Shown one piece after another: positions 1-9,066 of a stretch of 64,000 bases of DNA (positions within the stretch are counted from its first letter, which is position 1; every line of letters begins with the position of its first letter). This DNA is from Vibrio maritimus (GTDB taxonomy: Bacteria; Pseudomonadota; Gammaproteobacteria; Enterobacterales; Vibrionaceae). The position numbers were made by a program, and so were the translations under genes. The notes beneath the pieces were generated by a model. The model did no database searches. It was not told the DNA's origin and was given only the letters and a program-made list of their open reading frames with translations. Location of the stretch: positions 1-64,000 of the forward strand of contig NZ_CP090440.1 of NCBI RefSeq assembly GCF_021441885.1, written 5' to 3'.

Positions 1-389
1 TAAGGCGATAGCTCAACACGGCTTACCAGAGAAAGTGGTCATTGATGGAAGTAAAAGTAATTACGCTGCGCTTGATGCAATGAATGTACAACTTTGGCTA
101 ACTGGCTTCTTTATGTTGTCACCGACAGAGATCCTGGATATCAAATACTTAAACAATATTATGGAACAAAGTCATCGTTGGGTAAAACATAAGACGCGTC
201 AGGCTCTTGGTTGGAAGTCATTAAAAGGAACCACAGCGAGCCTTCACGGTCGAGAGTTGTGGACGATGATTAAACGCGGTCAAGTTAATCTAACAGGGGA
301 AACAGCCTGCGAAAATTTTATTCACTCATAGACTAATTGTATCTGGTGACCAGCATTGACGCGCTTTAATCTATACTTGCGACAGAACC
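1..389 (+). mobile_element. IS6-family element (subtype A), right part, cut by window edge
   Basis: The 3' end of an IS6-family insertion sequence. It contains the last part of the transposase and ends in a terminal repeat that reads ggttctgtcgcaagtatag on the minus strand (371-389). The same end, with one mismatch, occurs at 11707, so the two copies are close relatives. The element has inserted into the nucleotidyltransferase gene that resumes at 390. The left end lies outside the window. Confidence 0.85.
2..331 (+). CDS. IS6-family transposase, C-terminal part (5' end outside window)
   Basis: The open frame runs in from the window edge. It encodes the second half of a DDE transposase of the IS6/IS26 type, which makes cointegrates. 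The second catalytic Asp is visible in the VVIDGSKSN motif, and the glutamate region lies in NNIMEQSHRWVK. No disruption is seen in the visible part, unlike the related copy at 11765-12442, which carries two stop codons. Whether the whole gene is intact cannot be judged from this window. Confidence 0.85.
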   Translation, partial: KAIAQHGLPEKVVIDGSKSNYAALDAMNVQLWLTGFFMLSPTEILDIKYLNNIMEQSHRWVKHKTRQALGWKSLKGTTASLHGRELWTMIKRGQVNLTGETACENFIHS

Positions 390-681
390 TTTTTAGCTCA
401 CGAGAGTCGTACTCATCAGTGGTAATATCGAAGACAACACCAACATCGATGTCATAATCGCCATCCTGAGGCTTAACGCAGGTATGCATGGCATAGGAGC
501 CCTGATCGAGCTTGGAAAATGTCAATTTGCGATCAGTATTGGGTACCTTTTCCTCTGCCAATGATTTTTTCAGTTCATTAATGAGCAGATCTCGTTTTTC
601 GCGAAGGTCTGCATTCTCCTCATAGGTACCAAGTTTTATTTGGTCATGATATGCCACCATTTGTTTTTGTAGTTCAGCCAT
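390..681 (-). pseudogene. CD-NTase (CBASS-type nucleotidyltransferase), N-terminal fragment
   Basis: About 97 native residues remain; the open frame then runs on for about 20 codons into the IS6 end. The fragment shows the nucleotidyltransferase signature: a GS motif (DQGSYAMHT) followed by YDIDVGVVFD, whose two aspartates would bind metal and NTP. This arrangement is typical of DncV-like/SMODS cyclic-oligonucleotide synthases, which make the second messenger in CBASS anti-phage defence. The helical N-terminus (LREKRDLLINELKKSL) also fits. The third catalytic acid and all downstream partners (effector, accessory genes) are missing, so the system is dead here. The start is well supported: GGAGGTGAC lies just before the ATG at 681. 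It sits downstream of hsdR on the same strand, about 155 bp away, as in a defence island. Confidence 0.75.
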
Positions 682-836
682 GTCACCTCCGTAATGGTCT
701 CCTGACTGTACATGGCGACAAGATTATACGAAGACAATGTTTATACTATTTTTACTTTAATTTCAATGCATTAAGTCTAAATAGATCACATAAAACCCAG
801 CAACAAGCAACACTTTCGTAACACTAAAGCACAAAC

Positions 837-2468
837 CTATTCACCGAACGCAACCCGTTCGATCTCCTTAATTGTGTCGCGAAGCCTCATCACTGCACTT
901 TGATCAAACAAACCAAACACGCCTTCAAAGTGAATGTCGGTGAACGGTGCTTTGGCTAATTGTGCAGGGTTCATGGTGCCGTTTTCGGTGAGCCAGTCGA
1001 TGATGGTAGTGACAAACTGGATCTGGTCGCTATTGAATTTGGTGTCGTCCAGATAAGTTGAAAACGCGGCTTTGGCTGCATTCCTATCTAGACCCACAAG
1101 TTCGCGGATAAACAAGCCAACGGGTTTGTCTGGATGAATAGTGTCTTGGTAAGCCGTCATATCTTGAATGCCGCTGGCTTCAAACAACTGCTCGTCTAAT
1201 CGCTCAAGGTCGAGCTTGGTGATCGGCTGGCCGCGTTTAATCCGTTGGATGGTCAGGTCGTTCTCATGCTCGCGAACGTAAGCTTCAACGCGCTTGCGGT
1301 AGAGTTTTAGGTCATCGCTGTAACCAAAATGATGAAGCTCATTTCCTTCGTTATAGGTCGCGGTATCGTCAAAGTTGGTATAAACCACCCCCACTTCCTC
1401 ATCAGTCTTGATGAACTGTAATAACAAGCGTAAGCGTTTGCGCGTGGTTTCCAGATCCTCTAGCGTCACCCCCTCCCAGAAGTTGGCGCTTAGCACATAC
1501 TCGATCCATTCCAGATGCTCGCCTACCGCCGGTACGCTGGCCTTAACCTGAAGCTGTTCAGCAATGCGGAGTAGCTTGTCTTGTTGGGTATCTGTGATGC
1601 CGGTTCTCTCAACTAACGCCAGTTGCATGGTCAGAAGGAGCTGGTCAAAACGCAGCGCCAGTTCTTCGTCCTGCTCTAATACATCAATCGGCTCAGCTTC
1701 TGTTGGTAGGGAGGAAACGGTATTCAACAGCTCACCGTGGCGCTCGGTATCCAGCGTACGCCAGATATCAGCACTCTGGTAGGTTTCTACCACTTGTCGA
1801 TTTGGCCGAACGATGAAGTTATCCAGATTCATCCCAGCAACACGGTTGTGCAACAGGGTCAGCAGATACTCGCGTAACTCTGCGCCATAGTCGCCTTGAG
1901 CTTCGTCGCTTTTTAGGTTTTCAGCCAGTTGCAGACGGTTCTCAAATATCACTTGTGAAAGTGAACGTGCCGCCGAATCTTTACTGCCGTCGGGATTCAT
2001 TTCGAAGTATTCAAAGTTCTGGCAAACATCAAATACCTTGAATTCAGTTTTGTCATCAACTGGGCTATTGGGGCCAAACAGCTTTGGTTTTAAACGGGTG
2101 CCGCGTCCCAGCATTTACAGAAACTTCACCTTAGACTTAACTACCTTGAAGAACATCAGGTTAGCCACTTCCGGCACATCCACACCGGTATCGAGCATGT
2201 CTACTGACACAGCGATGGTCATAGGAATGTTTGGATCTTGCGGTTCACGCTCACCTTTAAACTCCTCAATCAAGCTGTCAGCGTACTTTTCTTTGTAGGT
2301 GATTACGCGGGCAAACTTGCCTTTGTATTTGGGAAAGTTCTCGTCGAACACAGTGTTGATAAACTCAGCGTGTTTATTGTTAGCCGCGAAGATAATGGTC
2401 TTGGCCAGTCGGTCACCGCCTGCGACCTTGATCCCATGCTCCATCAAGATTTTAAGTGCCTCTGCCAC
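837..2468 (-). pseudogene. hsdR: Type I restriction enzyme R subunit (HsdR), C-terminal part
   Basis: Type I restriction motor/endonuclease subunit: the C-terminal half of the helicase core plus the EcoEI-type C-terminal domain. Visible motifs are SVDMLDTGVDVPEV (helicase motif V region) and MLGRGTRL (motif VI). Two lesions are present. An in-frame TAA at 2115-2117 sits exactly where relatives have Gln in the KFxQMxGRGTRL stretch, so CAA to TAA is the likely change. The gene is also cut upstream by the IS3 element at 2471, which removes the nuclease and front helicase lobe. Both halves are in one frame, so the stop is a point change, not a frameshift. No hsdM or hsdS is in the window. The remnant precedes the CD-NTase fragment in the same direction, so this was probably a defence locus. 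Confidence 0.85.
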
Positions 2469-2496
2469 TGTAATGACCCAGTCGAAATTGGACAGC

Positions 2497-3297
2497 CTAA
2501 GCTGCTAAAGCATAAACCTCAGCAGGCGTTTTCATCTTAAGCGCCTGATGTGGGCGCTCGTTGTTGTAGAACTCAAGCCACTTGCCGATGGTACAGCGAG
2601 CTTCAGTTAAAGAGCCAAAGTTGTGCATCCAGATACACTGCTCTTTGAGGGTTCTTATCAGACGTTCAACCATGCCATTTTGCTGTGGCGTATGCGGCTG
2701 AATGAACTCCTGAGTCAGACCGTACTGCATCGCTAACGTAGTGTAGAGGCGAGAGGTAAAAACCAAGCCATTGTCGCTTCGCAGTTGCAACCCTGGGGTT
2801 GCTTCACCAATCACACCATAACGAGTCAATAAAGCATCTTCTAAAACTGCAACAGCGGATTTAGCGTTGCCTCGTTTGCTGAGACTCCAGCCTAAAACCT
2901 CACGAGTATGACAGTCCATAACCAGCGTCAGTGCCGCCCAGCGATCTTGTTGACCGCACCAGACTCTTGCGATATCCGTAGACCAGCGCTGATCAGGCGC
3001 TTGCGCGAAAGAAGCTTTGGCTTCTACACGAGGCCTAAAGCCAACTTTACGCTTACGGCATTGCCAACCTTTCAGCTTCATAATGCGTTGGATGGTGTTT
3101 TTGTTTTCACCTAGAAAAAATGCCACGGTGCGATACCCTGCGTAAGGTAAGGCATCGATAAGCCTCTTTATTTTGGCTGCCATCCACTCGTTGATTTTTG
3201 GCTTACGCTTCTTAGCTCGGTAGTAAAAAGTACTCCGAGGAAGCCCTGTCCAGCGGCACAATTGAGAGACAGAAACCTTGTCGCCTTCTTGCGCCAT
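2497..3297 (-). CDS. IS3-family transposase OrfB
   Basis: This 266-residue integrase-core transposase catalyses strand transfer for the IS3 element. An N-terminal HTH_21-like segment (LPYAGYRTVAFFLG) precedes the rve catalytic core. The DDE residues are visible in WSTDIARVW, LRSDNGLVF and NGMVERLIRT, followed by the typical YNNERPHQAL motif. It is normally made as a fusion with OrfA by programmed -1 frameshifting. The frames here are offset in the expected way, with the OrfB frame open upstream of its ATG toward the OrfA stop. No internal stops are seen, so it may be functional. Confidence 0.92.
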   Translation of the reverse strand: MAQEGDKVSVSQLCRWTGLPRSTFYYRAKKRKPKINEWMAAKIKRLIDALPYAGYRTVAFFLGENKNTIQRIMKLKGWQCRKRKVGFRPRVEAKASFAQAPDQRWSTDIARVWCGQQDRWAALTLVMDCHTREVLGWSLSKRGNAKSAVAVLEDALLTRYGVIGEATPGLQLRSDNGLVFTSRLYTTLAMQYGLTQEFIQPHTPQQNGMVERLIRTLKEQCIWMHNFGSLTEARCTIGKWLEFYNNERPHQALKMKTPAEVYALAA

Positions 3298-3317
3298 CTC
3301 ATCCCTGATAGCAATGA

Positions 3318-3626
3318 TTACTCGTCATTCTGGTCGAGATGGCGATTGAGCTTTTTTAGAAATTTGATTTGAAGCATCGCTTCCCCGTAGGCTGCATGCA
3401 AATCATCAATTTTCTTCTCGTATTGCTCAGTGACATCCTTAGGATTCGCCTTCAAAGCGTTTTCCATACCGCCCAGAGCATCATCCACCCAACGCTCAAT
3501 CTCAGAAGGCGTCAGATCGTAGGTTCTAGCGGCTTCCTTGGCGGTTGTTTTACCTTTAATGATGTCCTTAACAAGTTCAGCTTTGCGTTTAGCTGTCCAA
3601 CGTTTTACTTCTGGTTCGTTACTCAT
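3318..3626 (-). CDS. IS3-family transposase OrfA (helix-turn-helix)
   Basis: This 102-residue DNA-binding subunit of the IS3 transposase has an N-terminal helix-turn-helix (RKAELVKDIIKGKTTAKEAA) and a C-terminal coiled-coil-like stretch (KKIDDLHAAYGEAMLQIKFLKKL), as usual for OrfA. It recognises the element ends and dimerises OrfAB. It lies just upstream of OrfB in the leftward direction, inside the terminal repeats at 2471 and 3682. Confidence 0.9.
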   Translation of the reverse strand: MSNEPEVKRWTAKRKAELVKDIIKGKTTAKEAARTYDLTPSEIERWVDDALGGMENALKANPKDVTEQYEKKIDDLHAAYGEAMLQIKFLKKLNRHLDQNDE

Positions 3627-3682
3627 AATGACTCCTGATTAGAGTGACACAATATCATGTCCAACTCTTCTCTGGGTCATTA

Positions 3683-4600
3683 CATAAGTTATTAGAAACC
3701 GTAGCAAACATGCCACCGTGTTTGATTGGAATGAAAGCTTGTAGCAGCGCTCATTTTTGGGCTCGAGCTTTTGAAAAAGTTGGACATGAAGTTCGATTGA
3801 TTGCTCCGAAGTTTGTCTCCCCTTAGCGAATGTCGGGTCGGACAGGAAAAAACGACGCTGCTGATGCTCAAGCTGTTTGTGAAGCGGTTCAACGCCCTCA
3901 TATGAGGTTTGTCAGCATCAAATCTGAAGAGCAACAATCAATGCTATGTCTAAACAGAGCAAGGCAAGGATTGAATGAAGAGAGGGCTGCGGTATGTAAC
4001 CGTATTCGAAATTTACTCTCTGAGTTTGGTGTCATTGCTCCGTTATCACCAGAACGATTACGTATTGAATTCGAAGCAATGAAAGCTCATCTTCCCGCTT
4101 TAGCTACCACCTGTATCGATGAATTATTTCTTCATATGGATAACATCGAGCGTAAGCTTCTGAAGTTTGACCGACTCATTAAGACAACAACTGAACAAGA
4201 TGAACGATGCCAACAGTTGATGAAATTAAAAGGGGTTGGCGCGATGACCGCTAGCGCTTTGGCTTATGCAATCGCAGATGGAAAAGAGTTCAATAATGGT
4301 CGTCAATTAGCAGCTTGGCTTGGTTTAACTCCTTCACAATACAGTAGTGGTGGCAAACAAAAACTAGGGCGGTTCACTAAGGCTGGAGATAGTTATATCA
4401 GAAGTATGTTAGTACAGGGGGCCAGATCAGTAATGGCCAGTGCAAGCAGAAAAGACGATCCACTAAGTAAATGGGTTTGTGATGTTAAAGATCGCCGTGG
4501 GTATTGGCGAGCGGCAATCGCTTTGGCCGCTAAAAATGCCCGTCATTGTTGGGCAATACTTCATTATGGGGAGTCATTAGAAAGTTGTTACTCAACATAA
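3683..4600 (+). pseudogene. IS110-family transposase, 5'-truncated with internal stop
   Basis: DEDD/serine-type transposase of the IS110 group. The N-terminal RuvC-like start (GIDLGK region) is missing because the IS3 element ends at 3682. The remaining part begins at the MPPCLIGMKACSSAHFWA segment, has an in-frame TAG at about 3824 in place of the residue after VSP, and then reads openly through NDAADAQAVCEAV to a complete C-terminal Tnp_20 domain (LKGVGAMTASALA, LGLTPSQYSSGGK). The C-terminal half is intact to its natural stop. The product cannot be active without the first catalytic Asp. About 300 bases after the stop hold IS110 3' flank and no gene. Confidence 0.88.
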
Positions 4601-4903
4601 AGTACACTGACCATTAATGATGCTAACGCAAAAATGATAAGGGTTAAGACCCCGCAAGAAGTGCCTGCGAAAGTGTTTGGATACAGATATCCGATAAACG
4701 TATAAGGCTCTTGTGAGCGTCTTTCATTATGGTCCGAAGCTTCACTGAAACTGGCTTCAACATGACCGTTTATAGTACCGCATCTTAATCTTCATTGTTG
4801 TTGCGAATAAAAACACCCATTGACAGCGGGTGGAAGTCCTTATTGTACACTTTCATTCCGTTGGACCTCAACCCCCTCTAATATGGCGCAATTGTTACAA
4901 TGA

Positions 4904-5118
4904 CTGCCAGACAACATTCAAGAAACGGCTAAGCTCTCGCCTCAAGAAGAGTTTGCACAAACTTTAATGTCGATAGGATGTGAAGTCGATGGTGGGCCCC
5001 CTATCATGGACGGCCAAAAGCATCGTATCCGTGTTGAAACCGACAAGCCCAATATCAAGCACCAAGCTGGATCGGGCTACTACGTAGGCTATCTAGATGG
5101 CCACCCAGCTAATTTTGC
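4904..5118 (+). pseudogene. TraC-like plasmid DNA primase, N-terminal fragment
   Basis: The frame reads QETAKLSPQEEFAQTLMS and then a motif-rich stretch (IMDGQKHRIRVETD, GSGYYVGYLDGHPANF) that resembles the start of plasmid and phage TraC-type primases, where a small module precedes the zinc and Toprim domains. An in-frame stop lies just upstream (about 4896), so the true start is uncertain. Similarity ends near 5118, where the AT-rich permease operon begins; the 20 or so residues that follow look like read-through. The gene is therefore broken at its 3' side. It points to an earlier conjugative backbone. Family assignment rests on the DGQKHRI...GYLDGHPA pattern only. Confidence 0.55.
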
Positions 5119-5131
5119 ATTAGACCAAATT

Positions 5132-6424
5132 TTATTTATGCCGAACAAGATAAATATAGCTTACAATGAGTCCTAGTATAATTAGTATACTGATATGCCC
5201 GTTACCTGATAGAAAGCTATCCAATACTATCCCTGAAAATACGATATCTGAGTCGCTAAAAACAAAGCCCTCTCTACTGTGGTGGATGAGTAGGGTAGGT
5301 GTCAAGGTTATTAGTATCCCATAAAACATCCCTCCAGCGACTACTCCACGCACTCCACCTAGAACGTTCCCAAAAATTCCAGAAGTTGCACCACTAAAGA
5401 AGATAACTAGAAGGCTTGGTATTATAATATTATATTCTAAACGTAATAGTACTAAGACCCCAGCAAAACTTCCAAGTAAAGTGAATATGAACCCTAAAAT
5501 CATAGCATTTGGCATATAATGAAAAAGGAATGGGCAATCTAAGGCGGGTATAGCTTGTGGGGCATATCTCTTTGTGAGCCCTTTAAATGCTGGAATTAAA
5601 GAGTCTATTATTATAGATGTCGATTTTTCTATAATAAAAATACCAATGACAAAAAATACACATTTACAACTTTCCGTTAACAACCCGTTGAAAGAATGTA
5701 TAGTATCAGTTGTTAAATATAGATATATGTAGATAGGAAACATAATGCAAAACATTATAAGGTACCTACTCCCAACTATTTCGATTTTTCTCAGTAACTG
5801 TATATCTTCCGTGGAAGTGTTCACATTTCCTAAAAGCTTTGCAAACACCCCTTGCATAATATACCCTGAAGTACAGAAGTGACCAAGAGCAATATCTTTT
5901 CTTCCGGTTATTTTTTCTATAATCGGCTGGCATAATGCTGGAGAGTACGATGCAACAATTCCACCAAAGAGACTACTAATAAAAGCTAGCATAAACCCTT
6001 TATAGCCATATTCATAAAGGACTACATTGCTAACTGTTGATAACCATAGTAATGAATGACCAGAAAGAAAGATAAACCTTCCATTAAGGAAGGTAACTAC
6101 AATTAAATTACATAACATCGTAAGTGCAAACGTTATAGAAATGTAAGTTCCCATTTCCTTTACAGCAATGCCATATATAATTGAAGAGTCTGAAATATAA
6201 CCTTTTACATTAATGATGTTCTCTATATTATCAGATAAGTAGGATACCGAATGTACAATAATATCTATGCCTACCATAAGCATAGTAAAACCAATAAATA
6301 CTTTTATCCCACCTAAAATAACTTGAAACCACGTACATTTTTGCACTACCAAGCCTACCATTGAGAGAAAGGAAAGACCAATAGCAGGACTACTCACTAA
6401 AAAAAGTACTGTTTTGTCAATCAT
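5132..6424 (-). CDS. UlaA/SgaT-like PTS IIC permease
   Basis: A highly hydrophobic protein of about 430 residues with ten or more membrane segments. It resembles the ascorbate PTS IIC permease UlaA across its length: GRKDIALGHFCTSGY matches the substrate-binding GH region, FKGLTKRYAPQAIPALDCP matches the second signature, and FFSGATSGIFGNVLGG matches the third. UlaA imports L-ascorbate with phosphorylation by its IIB and IIA partners. No IIA or IIB gene is nearby, so transport may be uncoupled or use chromosomal partners, and the substrate is unknown. An ATG at 6424 overlaps the upstream stop by 8 bp, suggesting translational coupling; a GTG at 6442 is an alternative. The gene is AT-rich compared with much of the window, suggesting separate transfer. 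Confidence 0.75.
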   Translation of the reverse strand: MIDKTVLFLVSSPAIGLSFLSMVGLVVQKCTWFQVILGGIKVFIGFTMLMVGIDIIVHSVSYLSDNIENIINVKGYISDSSIIYGIAVKEMGTYISITFALTMLCNLIVVTFLNGRFIFLSGHSLLWLSTVSNVVLYEYGYKGFMLAFISSLFGGIVASYSPALCQPIIEKITGRKDIALGHFCTSGYIMQGVFAKLLGNVNTSTEDIQLLRKIEIVGSRYLIMFCIMFPIYIYLYLTTDTIHSFNGLLTESCKCVFFVIGIFIIEKSTSIIIDSLIPAFKGLTKRYAPQAIPALDCPFLFHYMPNAMILGFIFTLLGSFAGVLVLLRLEYNIIIPSLLVIFFSGATSGIFGNVLGGVRGVVAGGMFYGILITLTPTLLIHHSREGFVFSDSDIVFSGIVLDSFLSGNGHISILIILGLIVSYIYLVRHK

Positions 6425-7274
6425 ACACAGGCTCTCGTTCACTATTCGTTAGTTCATACAAGGCCTTTTTAACATGTTCAATCGAGATACTCTCCATGCA
6501 AATTGGGCTTGCATAGACACAATTTTTTCCTGAGAAATGGACTTCGCTTTCTACTGAGCAACCGTTGAAGTAGCCGTGCATCCCACAAGGTTGAAATTGA
6601 CACTGAGAGTTTTTGTACAAAACATATTGTCTAGGGTAGACAACACATTCCGACCTAGAGCTGCCTAATATTACAATTACATTATTGGCTTCAACAGCAG
6701 CAGAACCGTGAACCATGAAACTATCTAAACAAATTCCCGCATAACATGCTTTTGATACAGATAGAGATTGTCTAAGAGAATAACTTTTAAGCGATAAGTC
6801 TATAAAGCTAAATTTATCAGATAGGCTATCTACTAGCTCATTCCACTTATATTTACACCATTGTCTATTACTTGTCGTAGCTTGAGATTGATACCAGATT
6901 AATGGCTTTTTATATTTACTAACTTCAGTTTCTCCATATTTCAATTCAAGCTTAGTAAGGTTTACTTTTGGCTTTAAACGACTAAGCTTTATTTTAAGAT
7001 TTTCTTCGGCCATTTCCAACATGTGAATGTAACTTGGTCTATATGGATAATTGTTATGCGGTCTTCGAGATGTATATAGTCTCAAATCAACATCATACTT
7101 GATGTTTTCTCCAATGTTGGGACTAGTGATCTTAACATTTTCGATATTGTTTAATAGTTCACGAAATGGGGTAACTACTTTTGCTTCTCCATACTTTTCT
7201 ATTAAGCTTATTACAACTGAAGTGCTAGCAACAGTACACCCTAAAGAATCTGGGAGACGAATGATTGGAGTCAT
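6417..7274 (-). CDS. Glycosyltransferase family 9-like protein
   Basis: This 285-residue protein has the pattern of ADP-heptose-type GT9 transferases. The N-terminal segment VVTPFRELLNNIENVKI matches the usual ATPFIRxLRxxxP region. The C-terminal domain carries DSFMVHGSAAVEANNVIVILGSS (nucleotide-sugar pocket), CQFQPCGMHG and the terminal ICMESISIEHVKKAL, like CMxxIxxxxVxxAL in heptosyltransferases. It is shorter than typical GT9 members (about 340-350). The gene starts 2 bp after the stop of the upstream small gene and overlaps the permease gene, so the three are one operon. A GT9-like enzyme coupled to a UlaA-like permease suggests handling of a phosphorylated or nucleotide-linked sugar; this is inference. 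Confidence 0.65.
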   Translation of the reverse strand: MTPIIRLPDSLGCTVASTSVVISLIEKYGEAKVVTPFRELLNNIENVKITSPNIGENIKYDVDLRLYTSRRPHNNYPYRPSYIHMLEMAEENLKIKLSRLKPKVNLTKLELKYGETEVSKYKKPLIWYQSQATTSNRQWCKYKWNELVDSLSDKFSFIDLSLKSYSLRQSLSVSKACYAGICLDSFMVHGSAAVEANNVIVILGSSRSECVVYPRQYVLYKNSQCQFQPCGMHGYFNGCSVESEVHFSGKNCVYASPICMESISIEHVKKALYELTNSEREPVYD

Positions 7275-7276
7275 AA

Positions 7277-7663
7277 TTAAGTCCAGCTATTGCAATATAT
7301 TATATCATCTAATTGTGACTTTGTTAAAAACTCGACATTGTTAGTTAATAGTGTATCGTTAATTTTATCATCTTCTGTTAGAGAAAAAATGACATTATAA
7401 TTAGATAGAGAATCTATAAATTTCTTTAGCTCAAACTTCATGTGTATATCAGAAATCACTTTAAGCTTAAGTTGAGATAAAGGCGCTATTATTTTTTCAT
7501 ACAAACTAGATACTTTTAAGCTATTATCTAACCCTAATTCACCTTCTTTTATTAGAACTATCACCTCAGAGTAGCTTCTTTTACTTTTTATGTTTTTAAT
7601 AGCGGTTATTTCGTCTAGGTTTGTAAAAGTTATTTCTAATGAATTAATATTTAATATTCTCAT
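7277..7663 (-). CDS. Unknown 128-residue protein, first gene of GT9/UlaA operon
   Basis: Not recognised. It is soluble, rich in Lys, Ile and Leu, with no signal peptide or membrane segment. The alternating pattern (SEVIVLIKEG, LKLKVISDIHMKF, YNVIFSLTEDD) suggests an alpha/beta fold. A good ribosome site (TAAGGACC) precedes the ATG at 7663. Its stop lies 2 bp before the GT9-like start, so it is translationally coupled and probably works in the same pathway. It could be a small nucleotide- or sugar-binding protein, but nothing in the sequence proves that. Confidence 0.6.
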   Translation of the reverse strand: MRILNINSLEITFTNLDEITAIKNIKSKRSYSEVIVLIKEGELGLDNSLKVSSLYEKIIAPLSQLKLKVISDIHMKFELKKFIDSLSNYNVIFSLTEDDKINDTLLTNNVEFLTKSQLDDIIYCNSWT

Positions 7664-8194
7664 AAATGAAGGTCCTTATGGGGGACACTTGGCGAAAAGG
7701 ATACTTGTGTACGTTAAGAGTCTTAGATTTTGACATCGGACTGTCAGATAAACTAAATTTAAACTCTATTTTGACGGAGAACTAACATCCCCTCTAACAT
7801 CTGGTTAGGGTTACTCTAGCTAAACATCTTTATGAAAAATAGGAAGTTATGCTCCAATCGTACAATTTTTCCGGATCGTCGTGTTACCCCTTGTGATTAA
7901 TATTGATTCCCAATATGCACTTAGTTGCGTATTGGACCATACATCATTTTCGTGTTTTGTTAAAGATATTTATGATGAGGCTGTCCGTTGTAGTTAGGGA
8001 ACGCAATACTATATTCGGGATAAAGATTGCTCCTAGAACGCGCCATTCTTTCCTTTGCGGGTGGCTAGGGAGCTTGTTTACACGTTAGATAGATAATTTG
8101 AGTTTTTGGTGCAAATGGCACACTGTGAATTTTGATATGTTCAAATTCCTAAGAGAAGATCAAAATTGATCGTTTCTTCCTTTCTGCTAGATCG
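7664..8194. other. Intergenic stretch, no gene supported
   Basis: About 530 bases between the operon start and the IS6 element. It should hold the leftward operon promoter close to 7663. No conserved protein, RNA or repeat was recognised; the short open frame at 7903-8088 has no family features or ribosome site. Confidence 0.5.
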
Positions 8195-9053
8195 GGGTTG
8201 TTCCAAAAACTCAGCTCAAGGTTGAAACTATCATCATCTGTGGTGATGATTGGTGAGTTCGATGACCAACCCTGAGTTCAAATGGAAACACTTTGCCCCT
8301 GAAATCATTCTTTGGTGCCTTCGTTGGTATGGTTCAACGACAATGAGCTATGCCAACCTCAGCGACATGCTGCAGGAACGAGGAATTTCGGCCAATCGCT
8401 CAACCATTTATCGTTGGTTCATTGAATATGCCCCTGCATTACGTAAGAAACTGCGCCGTTATCAGCTCATTCGAGCAGACTCTTCGTGGCAGCTCGACGA
8501 GACCTACGTTAAGGTAAAAGGAAAATGGCATTATCTGTATCGAGCTATCAACAAGCAAGGCGAGACCCTGGACTTCTATTTCTCTCATAAACGTAATAAA
8601 GACGCGGCTTATCAGTTCCTGAAGCGATGCTTAAGATACTATGATGTAGATGCGCAGCCTAAAACATTAAACACAGACAAGCACTCTTCCTGTACCCATG
8701 CGATTCTTCGTCTGAAGAAAGAAGGACGACTTCGAGTGGATGTCGAGCAACGGCAAGTGAAGTATCTCAATAATGATATCGAATCCGACCACGCGCCCAT
8801 CAAGAAGCTCGTCGTTGGCACTGACGGTTTTAAAATCCGAAAGCGAGCTTGGTCAACCATTCAAGGATTTGAATCATTACGGATGTTGGACAAAGGCCAG
8901 TTTGATTTTTGATTGCGTCATGATGATTGTAAAACTCTAGTGCGGGAAAGATCCGCGTTCATAAATCGTCTATTCAATGTACTAGTGATTTACCAGTAAT
9001 CGCCAAGCCAATGATGGCGAACTCTGCACTCTGAGATTAGTTGCAACAATCCC
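8195..9053 (+). mobile_element. IS6-family element (subtype B)
   Basis: Ends are ggggttgttccaaaaactcag (8195) and, inverted, gagattagttgcaacaatccc (to 9053). A second IS6 subtype distinct from subtype A. The right side cuts traU. No target duplication is recognisable. Relics of the same subtype occur at 12512, 27475 and 51985. Confidence 0.85.
8262..8999 (+). pseudogene. IS6-family transposase with premature stop
   Basis: DDE transposase of the IS6 family. The N-terminal helix-turn-helix (LSDMLQERGISANRSTIYRW) and all three catalytic regions are present: QLDETYVKVKG, LNTDKHSSC and IESDHAPIK. A TGA at 8910-8912 replaces the Trp codon found in the sister copy at 27475 (GQFDF followed by W there), removing the last 28 residues, which remain in frame to 8999. 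The ATG at 8262 matches the sister copy and is preferred over an upstream start at 8250. The catalytic core is complete, so the truncated protein might retain activity, but the loss of the conserved C-terminus makes this doubtful. Confidence 0.85.
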
Positions 9054-9066
9054 GCACAAATACCCA

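Larger units (their letters stand above)
2471..3682 (-). mobile_element. IS3-family insertion sequence, apparently complete
   Basis: Terminal repeats taatgacccag (2471-2481) and ctgggtcatta (3672-3682) bound a 1.2 kb element with two transposase frames. No clear target duplication is visible. The left flank is hsdR and the right flank is the middle of an IS110 gene, so the insertion was probably followed by a deletion or recombination that joined two unrelated loci. Confidence 0.88.

Noticed and set aside
7903..8088. 61-residue open frame between the GT9 operon and IS6
   Set aside because: No recognisable motif and no ribosome site.
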